Positions 28,634 through 37,902 of a stretch of DNA of 64,000 nucleotides are shown here, piece by piece (the first letter of the stretch is position 1; every line of letters begins with the position of its first letter). The notes below the pieces were generated by a model. That model had not been told where the DNA came from. It saw only the letters and a list, made by a program, of their open reading frames with translations, and did no database searches. The DNA lies in assembly GCF_030160715.1 (NCBI RefSeq), contig NZ_BSOW01000028.1:1-64000 (forward strand), written 5' to 3'. Made by a program: the position numbers and the translations under genes. The stretch comes from Bradyrhizobium iriomotense. GTDB taxonomy: Bacteria > Pseudomonadota > Alphaproteobacteria > Rhizobiales > Xanthobacteraceae.

Positions 28634-28729
28634 CGATCTGTCATGTCAGTTTGAGCTAAAGGCCGCTCGGACGAAATTGGCGTTGCTGAGCTGGACGCTC
28701 TGAATGTTTGATGGTGCTGTCCTTCGACA
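28634..28729. repeat. 96-bp perfect repeat, copy 2
   Basis: Identical to 12514-12609 and in the same orientation. It lies 30 bases after the HlyD-like stop codon. Both copies sit right behind the 3' end of a gene, which fits an element terminus left at a deletion or insertion junction. Confidence 0.85.
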
Positions 28730-28776
28730 CGGAAAGCACGAAGGCGCACTACGCTCAGGCAGCTCTAAGCTTGACG

Positions 28777-29190
28777 TCAAATCACTAAGAGCTCCTCCAC
28801 GCGCAGATGGCGTGCGATCAGTTTCTGTCGCGCGGCATAGTCGATCACGATCTGCAAAGGCAGGACGCATGGCCGCCAACTCAAAAGGGTCTGGTACGGG
28901 CGCGAGCAGCGCTCGTTCGATCGCTTCAACAGACCGAATCAGGATCATCGTCTTGCAGCGCCTTGGTGACGACGACATGGTTGATCGGAACGATCTTGTA
29001 CTTCTGAAACCATGCCTCGCTCGCGGATTTCGATTCATGCGAACAGAGGCCTCGACCGTAGGTCGTCGGATGTTTCGCCGCAGACCGCGTCCACCTCGCC
29101 ATCCAGCAGCATCTGAAGGATCGTTCGTCTTGCGGGAGCTCGCGCACCACCCTCGCGCCGAGGAGCATTGGCAGCCTGTTCGGTCCATTC
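28777..29190 (-). pseudogene. remnant of a substrate-binding/4,5-dihydroxyphthalate decarboxylase-like protein
   Basis: Minus-strand pieces in three frames read WFQKYKIVPINHVVVTKAL, then FELAAMRP and LQIVIDYAARQKLIARHLRVEELLVI, with a stop at 28777. The order and the PINHVVV and RxLxVEEL landmarks resemble the C-terminal third of the periplasmic-binding-fold family that includes 4,5-dihydroxyphthalate decarboxylase and ABC binding proteins. Identification rests on short motifs. It may have belonged with the transporters that follow. Confidence 0.4.
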
Positions 29191-29225
29191 GTCATTTTCG
29201 CATCAGTCTGATCACTGTGCGCGAG

Positions 29226-30680
29226 CTACCCGGAAACCGCCTCGAGCTTCAGTCCGTTGGTGCGCGGGCCGAATACACCGATCGTCACAACGACGATCGC
29301 CATGGCCCCCGCGATCAAGGCGAACACGCCGGTCGCGCCGTAATCGCGGAGGCAGAACGCGATCAGGAAACCCGAAAACATCGCGCTGATGCGGCTGATC
29401 GAATAGACCACACCAATCGCGCGGCTGCGCATGCGTGTGGGAAAGAGTTCCGCCTGATAGGCGCGATAGGAAAATGTGAGACAATTGCTTGCCAAGGCCA
29501 TGGCAACGCCCAGGGCGACGATGAGAGCTGCGTCTTCTTGCTTGGAGAATATTATTCCAATGACCGCCATCGCTGAGGCGGATCCCACCACGATCCACTT
29601 GCGCTCGATTCGCTCGGCGAATGACATCGAGAGCAGCGGTCCAATAGGGTTCGCGATCGCGATCACGAAGGAATAGAGCAGACTGTGCGTGACGTTGATG
29701 CCCTTGGCGATCAGGAGGGTCGGAATCCAGCTTGCAAAGCCGTAATATCCGATCGACTGAAAAAAGTTGAACACCAGCATCATGATGGTACGGCCTCGAT
29801 ATCGGGATTGCCACAGCACGGCAAAGTTCACTTTCTGCTCCTGGGCCACGGGAGGATGAGGCTTCGGCTCAGACAAAGACGTACCGGTGCGCGCGACGAT
29901 CTCGTGTTCAAGCCGGGAAACGATCGCATCCGCCTCGGCGATACGGCCCCTCTGCGCCAGCCAGCGCGGGCTTTCCGGCAGGCCGAGACGGATGAACCAA
30001 ACGGCCACCGCGCCCAGACACCCGATCCAGATGACCCAGCGCCATCCGTCAAAGCCAAGGGGAGCCGTCGGCACGAACCACCAAGCAACCAGCGCGACGG
30101 TCGGAACGGCGGAGAATTGTATCGCCTGTAGGAAGGCAAACGATCTTCCGCGCGAATTCGCCGGCACGAGTTCGGTCGTGTAGGAGTCGATCGTCACGAT
30201 CTCCGCACCGGCGCCGATTCCCGTGAGAAACCGAAAGAAGATGATCCACTCTGCGCTGTGTTGACAGGCCAGCAAGGCGGCTGCTGCCGTATACCAGAGC
30301 AGCGCGCCCATGAAGACGACACGGCGCCCGAAGCGATCGGCCAATTGGCCAAACACGAGCGTTCCGACGAACAGGCCGGCAAACATGGCGGCCACGAAAG
30401 CCCCCAGTCCGGCGAAGCCGAAGAAATTCGCAGTCGAGGTCGTGAAGATTCCGCTTCTAACGAGCCCTGGTCCGATATAGGCGGTGAAAAAGACGTCGTA
30501 GATCTCGAACCAGGCGCCGAGGGCGACCATCAAGACGAGCTTCCAAATCGGCCGGCTCATCGGAAGACGGTCAAGGCGCGCATTGATCATGGCCGCAGCC
30601 GATGCGTTGTCGGTATCCAGCGCCCTCGCTCCGCTGCCATCCGCGGGTGGTACGGTCGTTCGTGTCGCCGGCCCATGCAT
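29226..30680 (-). CDS. MFS transporter, aromatic/organic acid type
   Basis: About 484 residues from ATG 30680 (behind GAGGATCAAGGC); the frame also opens at a GTG at 30728 directly after the CoA-transferase stop, which is the alternative start. Twelve hydrophobic segments, the loop 2-3 motif GQLADRFGRRVVFMG and PESPRWLAQRGR after helix 6 place it in the sugar/organic acid porter group of the MFS. It is the last gene of a unit with the CaiB-type transferase and the HMG-CoA-lyase-like enzyme, so it probably imports the acid they metabolise. The substrate cannot be read from sequence. Confidence 0.85.
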   Translation of the reverse strand: MHGPATRTTVPPADGSGARALDTDNASAAAMINARLDRLPMSRPIWKLVLMVALGAWFEIYDVFFTAYIGPGLVRSGIFTTSTANFFGFAGLGAFVAAMFAGLFVGTLVFGQLADRFGRRVVFMGALLWYTAAAALLACQHSAEWIIFFRFLTGIGAGAEIVTIDSYTTELVPANSRGRSFAFLQAIQFSAVPTVALVAWWFVPTAPLGFDGWRWVIWIGCLGAVAVWFIRLGLPESPRWLAQRGRIAEADAIVSRLEHEIVARTGTSLSEPKPHPPVAQEQKVNFAVLWQSRYRGRTIMMLVFNFFQSIGYYGFASWIPTLLIAKGINVTHSLLYSFVIAIANPIGPLLSMSFAERIERKWIVVGSASAMAVIGIIFSKQEDAALIVALGVAMALASNCLTFSYRAYQAELFPTRMRSRAIGVVYSISRISAMFSGFLIAFCLRDYGATGVFALIAGAMAIVVVTIGVFGPRTNGLKLEAVSG

Positions 30681-30728
30681 GCCTTGATCCTCTGCGTCGA
30701 TTTGTTTTTCTTGTTCAGCACGCACCAC

Positions 30729-31931
30729 CTACGGCGTCACGGCGATGACTTGTTCTCGTGCCAGCCTCTCGATCTCTCGCTGGTCGAAGCCGGCGTCGAT
30801 CAGAATTTCGTCTGTATGCTCCCCTAGACGTGGCGGTTGGCGGGCCAGTCCTGGCCGCTCGCGTTCCGCGCCGAATTCGACTGGCATGGCGGGAAGCCGC
30901 GTCATCTCCGTTGTGCCTTCGACGGTGCGGATCGCAACATCTATCAGCCCGCCATGACTGGCGAGATGCGGATCGTTGAACAGGTCCGTCGGCTTGCCGA
31001 CCGGCGCCCATGAGACGGCCGCTCGTTCACAACGTTCGGCAATCACCGCCTTCGAGAACGGGGCAAGCGCTTCCTGCACGGCAGGGATGAGCCAGCTGCG
31101 ATGGCTCGCCCGCATGACATTGGTGGCGAGATTCGGATTCTCGCCGAGGGCGGCGAGCCCGAATTCCTCGGTGAACCGGATCCATTGCTTGTCGCTGGTG
31201 ACGCCGATGAAAATCTGATCGTCGCTCGCGTTGAAGACGTCGTAGATCGCCCAAGCATGGCGGCGCTCCGGCATGGGTTTTGGCGGATGTCCACTCGCGA
31301 CCGCGCCCGCCATGTGTGTGACCATGAAGAACGCCGCGCTCTCGAACAATGCGCTGCTGATCCGCTGGCCTCGCCCGGTCGCGTCGCGCTCGCGAAGCGC
31401 TGCGAGTGCGGCCGTGACGCCGAAGATTGCACCTGTGATATCGTTGACGGACGCACCCGCGCGTAACGGCCGCCCCGCAGGGCCTGTCATATAGGCGAGC
31501 CCCGCCTGAAACTGCACCACCTCGTCGAGCGCCGGCCGATGCTCGTAGGGACCCGCGAGGAAACCTTTGAGCGCCAGATAGATCAGACGTGGATTGATCG
31601 CTTCCAGGTCAGCATAGCCGCACCCCAGCCGCTCCATCGTGCCGGGCGCGTAGTTCTCAATGACGATATCGGCGTCCTTCACCAGCCGATGGATCGTCGC
31701 GCGTCCCTCGGGATGCTTCAGGTTGATCGCGATACTGCGCTTATTGCGATTGAAGCCGGCAAAGAAACCTGCGCCGAAACCAGGCAAACGGCGCGTGTGG
31801 TCGCCGTCAGGCGCGGGCTCGACCTTGACAACATCGGCTCCGAGATCGGCCAGTATCAAGCCGGCGCACGGCCCCATGATCGTGTGGCTGAACTCGAGGA
31901 CCTTCAGTCCCATAAGCGGTTTAGTGGACAC
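30729..31931 (-). CDS. CaiB/BaiF-family type III CoA-transferase
   Basis: The 400-residue product has the family opening LKVLEFSHTIMGPCAGLILADLGA in outline, NRNKRSIAINLKHPEG and the catalytic Asp in ASVNDITGAIFG. Type III transferases move CoA from one carboxylate (often succinyl-CoA) to another. The start is GTG 31931, overlapping the stop of the upstream lyase gene by 11 bases; ATG 31913 is an alternative. Its pairing with an HMG-CoA-lyase-like enzyme suggests activation of a 3-hydroxy-3-methyl dicarboxylic acid (for example HMG, citramalate or itaconate-derived acids) and then cleavage; the exact acid is inferred. Confidence 0.88.
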   Translation of the reverse strand: MSTKPLMGLKVLEFSHTIMGPCAGLILADLGADVVKVEPAPDGDHTRRLPGFGAGFFAGFNRNKRSIAINLKHPEGRATIHRLVKDADIVIENYAPGTMERLGCGYADLEAINPRLIYLALKGFLAGPYEHRPALDEVVQFQAGLAYMTGPAGRPLRAGASVNDITGAIFGVTAALAALRERDATGRGQRISSALFESAAFFMVTHMAGAVASGHPPKPMPERRHAWAIYDVFNASDDQIFIGVTSDKQWIRFTEEFGLAALGENPNLATNVMRASHRSWLIPAVQEALAPFSKAVIAERCERAAVSWAPVGKPTDLFNDPHLASHGGLIDVAIRTVEGTTEMTRLPAMPVEFGAERERPGLARQPPRLGEHTDEILIDAGFDQREIERLAREQVIAVTP

Positions 31932-32889
31932 CTGTCGCCTTGCTCCGAAAAGAATAGAGGCTTCCGGCGTGGAGGAGCTCGCTCGGCAGCTGGTGGCCGA
32001 CGATCTCTTCCGCCATCCGTCCGACTTCGATCAGCGCATCGAGGTCGACGCCCGTACTGATCCCCATCTCCTCGCAAAGCAGCACGAGCTCTTCGGTGCA
32101 GATGTTGCCGGCCGCGCCCTTGTGCGCGGCGAAGGGACAACCGCCGAATCCGCCGACAGTCGAGTCGAATTTAGTCACTCCCATGCGCAGGCCCGCCATC
32201 GCGTTGGCGATCGCTAGCCCGCGTGTGTCGTGCAGATGCAGCGTGATCCGCTGATGCGGCCACCTGCTTCGCACCTCCCCGAGCAGCCTTTCGACGCGTA
32301 GCGGCGTCGCCCAGCCCATCGTGTCCGACAGGGAGATGTTGCCGATCGCAACACCGCATTCATCCGCAATGCGAAAGCCGTCGCGAAGGGCAGAGATGAC
32401 CTGTGTCGGCGTGATATCGCCCTGGAAATTGCAGCCGAACGCCGCCATAACCCCGATCCGCCGAACCGGAACCTTTTTCGACAGATGAAGGAGGGTCTGC
32501 TTGCGCATCGCCTCCAAATTTTCCACGTGGCTACTATGCAGGTTCTTGCGGGTGAACGCATCGGACGCGGACAGCGCAATCGAGCCGGAAAGGGTCAGCT
32601 TGTCCGAATGTGCGAGGGCCCGATCGAGTCCCTTGTCGTTGAACCAGAGCCCGACATAGTGAACGCCGGGCGCCGGCCGAAAGCCCGCGGCAACGTCATC
32701 GGCATCCGCCCATCCGGGCACGAGGCGAGGATGGACGAAGGAGCAAACCTGGATGTGGCGAAGCCCGGTTTGCGCCAAAGCCTCGATGAGGCGAATCTTG
32801 TCTGCGGAGGCAATCGGTCCCGGTTCGATCTGAAAGCCTTCGCGCGGGCCCTCCTCCTGGATCTCCACTTCGTTTGGCAGGTCTGCCAT
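31921..32889 (-). CDS. hydroxymethylglutaryl-CoA lyase-like enzyme
   Basis: A 322-residue DRE-TIM barrel: EEGPREGFQ at the first strand (metal-binding and catalytic DxxRxGxQ equivalent, with E in place of D), LHLHDTRGLAIANAMAGL (metal His pair), and TVGGFGGCPFAAHKGAAGNICTEELV, the HMG-CoA-lyase signature with the catalytic Cys. Such enzymes split HMG-CoA to acetyl-CoA and acetoacetate, or citramalyl-type CoA esters. RBS GAGGATAG precedes ATG 32889. First gene of the unit with the CoA-transferase and MFS carrier, divergent from the LysR regulator at 33022. Confidence 0.88.
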   Translation of the reverse strand: MADLPNEVEIQEEGPREGFQIEPGPIASADKIRLIEALAQTGLRHIQVCSFVHPRLVPGWADADDVAAGFRPAPGVHYVGLWFNDKGLDRALAHSDKLTLSGSIALSASDAFTRKNLHSSHVENLEAMRKQTLLHLSKKVPVRRIGVMAAFGCNFQGDITPTQVISALRDGFRIADECGVAIGNISLSDTMGWATPLRVERLLGEVRSRWPHQRITLHLHDTRGLAIANAMAGLRMGVTKFDSTVGGFGGCPFAAHKGAAGNICTEELVLLCEEMGISTGVDLDALIEVGRMAEEIVGHQLPSELLHAGSLYSFRSKATGVH

Positions 32890-33021
32890 CTATCCTCGCT
32901 CGGCGGAGTCGCGGCCGCGACTGCGCCTCGATTTCTGCGCTGAGCACAGGATTGCCGCGGTGTTCCCATTTCGTCCAATACTGATTTGACGGCGTTACCC
33001 ATATGATTTTTAAATACCAGG

Positions 33022-33924
33022 ATGGACATCCGACAGCTTCGCTATTTCATCGCAGTCGCCGAGGAGCTGAATTTCAGCAGGGCTGCACGCCGTCTCAACC
33101 TCAGCCAGCCTCCCCTCAGCCTCCAAATCAAGGCCCTTGAGCATGATGTGGGCGCGCCGCTCTTTCTGCGTCAACGCCGCGGCGTCGAGTTGACCCAGGC
33201 CGGACAGATCCTGCTTGAACAAGCGCGCGAGGCGCTTGCGAAGCTCGATCAAGCGATGGGGACGGCGCAGCGGGCTGCGCGCGGAGAAGTGGGCCTGCTT
33301 CGCATCGGCTATACAGGGTCAGCTCCGATCCACGCGTCGTTCTCGAAGATCCTGCGACGCTTTTCGCAAACCTATCCAGAGATACGCCTCGAGCTGCTTC
33401 ATGCTTCCACCAGTGAACAGGCCGAGATGCTGACCGGCCGGCGGCTGGATCTCGGATTCCTGCGACCGTCCCCGACATATCCGCTCCCCAAGAACGTAAC
33501 CATTCGCCGGCTCTGGTCCGACCCGCTGGAGTTGTTTGCGCCGAAGGGGCATCCGCTACTGCGCGAGCGCGGCGCCATCGCCGTGCAGGCGCTCAAGCCG
33601 CTGCCGTTCATCTTCTTCGCAAATGCCAGCCGACGCGGATTGAACGGCCACGTCGTGCATCTCTGCGGAAGCGCGGGGTTCACGCCCAAGGTGGTTCAGG
33701 AAGCCGAGGACGGCGGTGCCATTCTGGGCCTCGTGGCCGCGGGCTTGGGGGTTGCCGTGCTGCCGAAATGCTACGGCCAGATCGTCGTGAGCGATGTCGT
33801 GCGGCGCCCGCTGACCTCTGCTGAAGCCAAGAGCGATCTCTGCCTCGCCTACAATCAGGACCGCGCGTCCGATCACCTGATGCGACTTGTGACGCTCGGG
33901 TCCAGTACGGCCACAGCGGACTGA
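33022..33924 (+). CDS. LysR-family transcriptional regulator
   Basis: The 300-residue protein starts MDIRQLRYFIAVAEELNFSRAARRLNLSQPPLS in outline: the winged helix-turn-helix of LysR regulators, followed by the two-lobed effector domain (IGYTGSAP... to about residue 295). It closely resembles CatM/BenM-type members in the N-terminal region. The 132-base gap to the divergent lyase gene is the likely operator and promoter region. It probably activates the lyase-transferase-MFS unit in response to its substrate or a product. Confidence 0.92.
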   Translation: MDIRQLRYFIAVAEELNFSRAARRLNLSQPPLSLQIKALEHDVGAPLFLRQRRGVELTQAGQILLEQAREALAKLDQAMGTAQRAARGEVGLLRIGYTGSAPIHASFSKILRRFSQTYPEIRLELLHASTSEQAEMLTGRRLDLGFLRPSPTYPLPKNVTIRRLWSDPLELFAPKGHPLLRERGAIAVQALKPLPFIFFANASRRGLNGHVVHLCGSAGFTPKVVQEAEDGGAILGLVAAGLGVAVLPKCYGQIVVSDVVRRPLTSAEAKSDLCLAYNQDRASDHLMRLVTLGSSTATAD

Positions 33925-34057
33925 CCCCATCTAAATATCAGATAGACCATATCTGGAGGTTAGCCTTGTTCGACTGAAGGCTTTGCGTTTTGCTGGTACA
34001 AACCCGGGACGCGACGTAGTTTGAGCCGCGTGATCACAACAGGCTACGGAAGCGGCA

Positions 34058-34412
34058 GTGAAGACAGGCATCCAGCCCCTTGTTCTTGCGACACTTGGCT
34101 CTTTGCTCTTGTTGGTCTTCGCCCTTGCGGGCTGATGACCTGCAATTCTCCAAGCTCGCCTTCAACCTGGTCGCCTCGCATCAGGGGCACTTTAGCGACA
34201 TTGTCACGATCGCGGGACGAAGCCGGACAATTTTTGTGTGGGGTGTCGGCGCTGAAGACGAGGACAGCACCACCCAATTTGCGCCCCAAGTCCGCTTTCG
34301 GGGCGAATTCGCCAAGCAGTGCGACTATACCCTCGACAAGATCGGCCGGATGCTGGCGACCAGAAAATGCGGGCTCGCTGACATCGTCATGCTCAGAGTC
34401 TATCTGACCTGA
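34058..34412 (+). pseudogene. secreted RidA-like protein, frameshifted and truncated
   Basis: A signal peptide (VKTGIQPLVLATLGSLLLLVF-ALA) from GTG 34058 stops at a TGA after ALAG; the mature part (ADDLQFSKLAFNLVASHQGH...) is in the next frame and has RidA features DIVTIAGRSRTIFVWGVGA, FRGEFAKQCDYTLDKIGRML and ADIVMLRVYLT, then a TGA at 34412. Normal RidA proteins have another 35-40 residues including the catalytic Arg-rich strand. Frame change plus premature stop make it inactive. Family members hydrolyse reactive enamines or imines. Confidence 0.75.
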
Positions 34413-34446
34413 AAGGCAGAAGATGACACCGCGGGCATGACTTGCA

Positions 34447-35643
34447 CTATTCCCCTCCCTCGTAGAACAGCTCGAGTGGCAGCCCGACCAGGGACTTGCC
34501 GATCCAGTCCCGCGCGATCACGTTGGACGGCCCCATGGCGATACCGGCTCGGGCATCGCGAAACGACCGTTCGATCGGCCCGCGCCGATAACCGTAACCA
34601 CCGGTTACGGTCAACGCTGCGGCCGCCACCTTGTTGGCTACCTCGGCGGCGTGGACCTTAAACTCCGTCAATGGAATCAGGATCTCGCTCTGCGGCTTTC
34701 CAGCGCGCCACAGCTCATCCAGCTTGGCGGCGAGTTCGTTACGCCATGGGCGCAAGGTTTCGACCAGCACCTTCGCTGCGCCGAGCTCTTGGCGGATCGC
34801 CTGGTAGTCCGACAAGTTCTTGTTCTTGTCCTTGTGAACGAAGCTCGAGGTATGGGCGACCGCCGCATTGAGAGCACCACGTGCGACCCCCTCCCACACG
34901 GCCCCGAGACCAATCAGATAAACCGGAGAGACACCGTCATAGATGATCTCCTTGCCCTGCCCCTCAGCTCCGAGCCGGTCGCGGCTTGGAACCTTGACGT
35001 CCGCATAGCGGATCGGTCCGGAGTGATTTGCCCGCACACCGAGCGCCTCCCAGGGGCCGGCTTCGATTCCGGGCGCCTTGCCATCGACGATGAAGAAGGA
35101 GATATCGGTCTGGTCCTTGGCGCCGGGCGAGCGCGTCTGCATCACGTAAAAGTCGGCCTGACCTGAGCTCGTCGTGAAGGATTTCTCCGCGTTGATGACG
35201 TAACTCTCGCCGTCACGCGAAGCTTCGGAGAAATTGTACCACCAATGTCCGCCCGACGCCCGCTCGCTGGTCGAATAGGTGCCGAGCAAGGTGCCGCCCT
35301 TCGCCTTGAGCCAACGCTCCTTCTGGTCATCATTGCCGAACAGGTTGATGGTCTGCGCTGCACCGACATGCATGACGTAAACGAGGCCCGTCGACGCATC
35401 ATGCTGACCGATCCGATAGGCCGCCTCCGCGAAGTCGCTATGACTCAATCCGAGCCCGCCGAAACCGGGCTCGTTGAGGACTCCGGTCCATCCGGCGGCC
35501 GCCAGCGCCTGAAGATTTTCTCTCGGAAACCGACCTTCGAGGTCGTTGCGCCCGGCATGGAGCTTGACCGTCGTCTCGATCACTTCGTCGAGGCGCGAAT
35601 AGACATCGCCGTCTGCCGCGCGCGCGAGGTTGTTCTTGCTCAT
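34447..35643 (-). CDS. acyl-CoA dehydrogenase-family flavoprotein
   Basis: 398 residues from ATG 35643 (RBS GAGGAG; the frame opens eight codons earlier). The three-domain ACAD fold is visible: N-terminal helices, the FAD-binding strand segment GTYSTSERASGGHWWYNFSEA, SFTTSSGQADFYVMQTRS, and the C-terminal helices ending ALTVTGGYGYRRGPIERSFRDARAG with the conserved Arg-Asp pair. In the SfnB/DszC-related branch such proteins are flavin-dependent oxygenases rather than dehydrogenases. It closes the ABC transporter unit (34 bases after livF), so it probably acts on the imported compound. Confidence 0.85.
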   Translation of the reverse strand: MSKNNLARAADGDVYSRLDEVIETTVKLHAGRNDLEGRFPRENLQALAAAGWTGVLNEPGFGGLGLSHSDFAEAAYRIGQHDASTGLVYVMHVGAAQTINLFGNDDQKERWLKAKGGTLLGTYSTSERASGGHWWYNFSEASRDGESYVINAEKSFTTSSGQADFYVMQTRSPGAKDQTDISFFIVDGKAPGIEAGPWEALGVRANHSGPIRYADVKVPSRDRLGAEGQGKEIIYDGVSPVYLIGLGAVWEGVARGALNAAVAHTSSFVHKDKNKNLSDYQAIRQELGAAKVLVETLRPWRNELAAKLDELWRAGKPQSEILIPLTEFKVHAAEVANKVAAAALTVTGGYGYRRGPIERSFRDARAGIAMGPSNVIARDWIGKSLVGLPLELFYEGGE

Positions 35644-35676
35644 GATAATCTCCTCAGTATCTTCCAATGCAACTGT

Positions 35677-36483
35677 TCAAGCGGCCGCGTGATCGGCCGG
35701 TGACGGACCGCGCAAGGCGGCAAGATGTGCCGCGCTCTCCTCAGGACTCCCGAGATAGAGCGCTTTGACCTCGGCACGTCCGCGCAGATCGGCAGCGTCG
35801 CCCGACAGCGCCGTCGAACCGCCTTCGAGCACGGCAGCGCGGTCGGCGTAACGTAGCGCCACTGTCGAGTTCTGCTCGGCGACCAGGATCGATAATCCTT
35901 CTTCGCGGTTGAGCCGCTTCAGGGTGCTGAAGATCGTCTCGACCACAAGCGGCGCAAGGCCCATCGACGGTTCGTCCAGCACCAGGAGCCGCGGGCGCGA
36001 CATCAAGGCGCGGCCGATCACCGTCATTTGCTGTTCACCGCCCGAGGTGAGGCCCGAGGCAGAACGCCGGCGCTCCTTCAGGCGCGGAAATAATGTGTAG
36101 ATGCGTTCAAGTCCTGCCGCGATCTCGCCACGCGACAAATCCCTTCCGATTCCGCCGACCACCAGGTTTTCCTCGACGTTGAGCGCACGAAAGCAGTGGC
36201 GGCCCTCCAGCACCGGGACGAGACCGAGGCGCACCAGATCGGCCGACGTGAGCGCGGCGGTATCGCGCCCGTCGAACACGACGCGTCCGTGGGTGAGCTG
36301 GCCGCGCTCAGCGTGCAGCAGGTTGGAAATCGCCTTGAGCGTGGTCGACTTGCCCGCACCGTTGGCGCCGAGCAGAGCCACGATCTCGCCGCGGCGCACC
36401 GTGAGCGAGACATCGGACAGCGCACGAATGGCATGGTTGTAGGTCGCAGCCAAGCCTTCGAGAATGAGAAGATGATCGCTCAT
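35677..36483 (-). CDS. livF: branched-chain-type ABC importer ATPase, LivF subunit
   Basis: 268 residues from ATG 36483 (GGAG upstream; the open frame begins 17 codons earlier). Walker A GANGAGKSTT, Q-loop region LVPVLEGRHCFRALNVEENL (the LivF-type GRxxF), signature TSGGEQQM, Walker B LLVLDEPSMGLAP and the switch region LVAEQNS are intact. The signature is SGGEQQ, the usual LivF form. With LivG it powers the LivHM channel from the cytoplasm. It lies between the binding protein and the flavoprotein gene. Confidence 0.92.
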   Translation of the reverse strand: MSDHLLILEGLAATYNHAIRALSDVSLTVRRGEIVALLGANGAGKSTTLKAISNLLHAERGQLTHGRVVFDGRDTAALTSADLVRLGLVPVLEGRHCFRALNVEENLVVGGIGRDLSRGEIAAGLERIYTLFPRLKERRRSASGLTSGGEQQMTVIGRALMSRPRLLVLDEPSMGLAPLVVETIFSTLKRLNREEGLSILVAEQNSTVALRYADRAAVLEGGSTALSGDAADLRGRAEVKALYLGSPEESAAHLAALRGPSPADHAAA

Positions 36484-36545
36484 GCGATGCTCCGGATTTT
36501 CGGACCAGGAACCGGCGCACCGGCTCCTCGTCATCTCGGGTCCCT

Positions 36546-37874
36546 TTACTGGCTGACTGCCGTGTCGTCAGAGGTGCGGATCTTGATGTTGTGTTCAGCC
36601 GCGTAAGCCGCCGCGGACTTCTCGATGATCGGCCGCAATGAAGCCCAGTCGGGCGCGATCCAGTCCGACACCACCTTCCACTTCGTGCCATCCCACTGCT
36701 GGAAGGTCACGCGGCCATCGCCTTCGTGATTGTCCCAGGTCACGTTGATGGAATGGAACAACCCTTTGGCGCCCAGCGCCTCGACTCGCGCCGGATCCAG
36801 CTGCAGATGCTCGAAGCCCAACCGCACCTCATCACCGGTCAGCGTGCGCTTGCCGAATTTCTGCTGGGCGATCCGGATCGCCTCGACATTGAGGATGCCG
36901 TTGACGATGCCGAGGTTGTGATAGACGCTGCCGATCCGCTTCTTGTCGTCGAGATTGCCCTTGCCGGCGCCGTAGACGGTCTTGATGATCTCCTGCAGCA
37001 CTGGATATTCGGCGCCGGAAGCCTGCGTCGTGATCGCGACATAGCCCTTGGCAGCATCACCCGCGGGAATGACGTCCTCCTCCGAATTCGACCAGACATT
37101 GCCGATGATGTGATCGACCGGGAAGCCGACCTTCTGCGCCGTCTTCAATGCCACCGGGTTCATCACGCCCCAGCCGCGCAAGACCACGTAGTCGGCCTTG
37201 GCACGACGGATCGACAGCCACTGTGACTGCTGCTCGTTGCCGGGATGCGGCACTTCGATCTGCTCGAGGGAGAAGCCGTATTTGTCGGCGAGCAGCTGAT
37301 AGATCGGGATAGTCTCCTTGCCATAGGGCGAGCCGTGATAGAGCACGACGATCTTCTTGCCCTTGAGCTTATTGGTGCCGCCCTCGCGCGTGGCGATGTA
37401 GTTCACGATACCCGAAGTTTCGCTGTAGGGATTGAGCAGAAGCGGAAATACATAAGGGAACACGCGACCGTCGGTGGAATCGGTACGGCCGTGGTTGATG
37501 GTGATCAACGGCACTTTGTCCTTGGTGATGCGATCGATCATCGCATAGGCGATTCCGACCGAAAGCGGATTCCAGGCCGCAACGCCCGGATGGTTCTTCA
37601 GCCGCTCATAGACCTCAACGCCGCGCTCGACCTCATACTGCGTCTCGCCCTCCTCCCAGGTCAGCTTGACGCCGTTGACGCCGCCATCGCGGATATTGAT
37701 CAGATTGAGATAGTCGATGAAGCCGCCGAAGAAGCCGGTGCCACCGGCCGCGTAGGGGCCGACCCGGTAGCTCTGCAGCGGGAAAAACTGCTCATCGGCG
37801 TGGACCGGCAGCGCAGCGCCGATGGCGATGGCCGCCGCAAGCGCAGCAGTACGGAGGGATCTGGACAGAAGCAT
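36546..37874 (-). CDS. ABC transporter periplasmic substrate-binding protein (leucine-binding-fold)
   Basis: 442 residues with a cleavable signal peptide (LRTAALAAAIAIGAALPVHA, cleavage after AHA near residue 26). The mature protein has the type I periplasmic-binding fold of LivK-like proteins: GFFGGFIDYLNLINIRDGGVNG, then ITINHGRTDSTDG and KGKKIVVLYHGSPYGKETIP in the first lobe and YVVLRGWGVMNP in the second. RBS AAAGGA precedes ATG 37874. Such proteins deliver amides, amino acids, aromatic acids or other small carboxylates. Its place between livM and livF and near sfnG suggests an organosulfur or carboxylic ligand (inference). Confidence 0.9.
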   Translation of the reverse strand: MLLSRSLRTAALAAAIAIGAALPVHADEQFFPLQSYRVGPYAAGGTGFFGGFIDYLNLINIRDGGVNGVKLTWEEGETQYEVERGVEVYERLKNHPGVAAWNPLSVGIAYAMIDRITKDKVPLITINHGRTDSTDGRVFPYVFPLLLNPYSETSGIVNYIATREGGTNKLKGKKIVVLYHGSPYGKETIPIYQLLADKYGFSLEQIEVPHPGNEQQSQWLSIRRAKADYVVLRGWGVMNPVALKTAQKVGFPVDHIIGNVWSNSEEDVIPAGDAAKGYVAITTQASGAEYPVLQEIIKTVYGAGKGNLDDKKRIGSVYHNLGIVNGILNVEAIRIAQQKFGKRTLTGDEVRLGFEHLQLDPARVEALGAKGLFHSINVTWDNHEGDGRVTFQQWDGTKWKVVSDWIAPDWASLRPIIEKSAAAYAAEHNIKIRTSDDTAVSQ

Positions 37875-37902
37875 AACTTTTCCTTTCGTTCAGGAGACAA
37901 TT

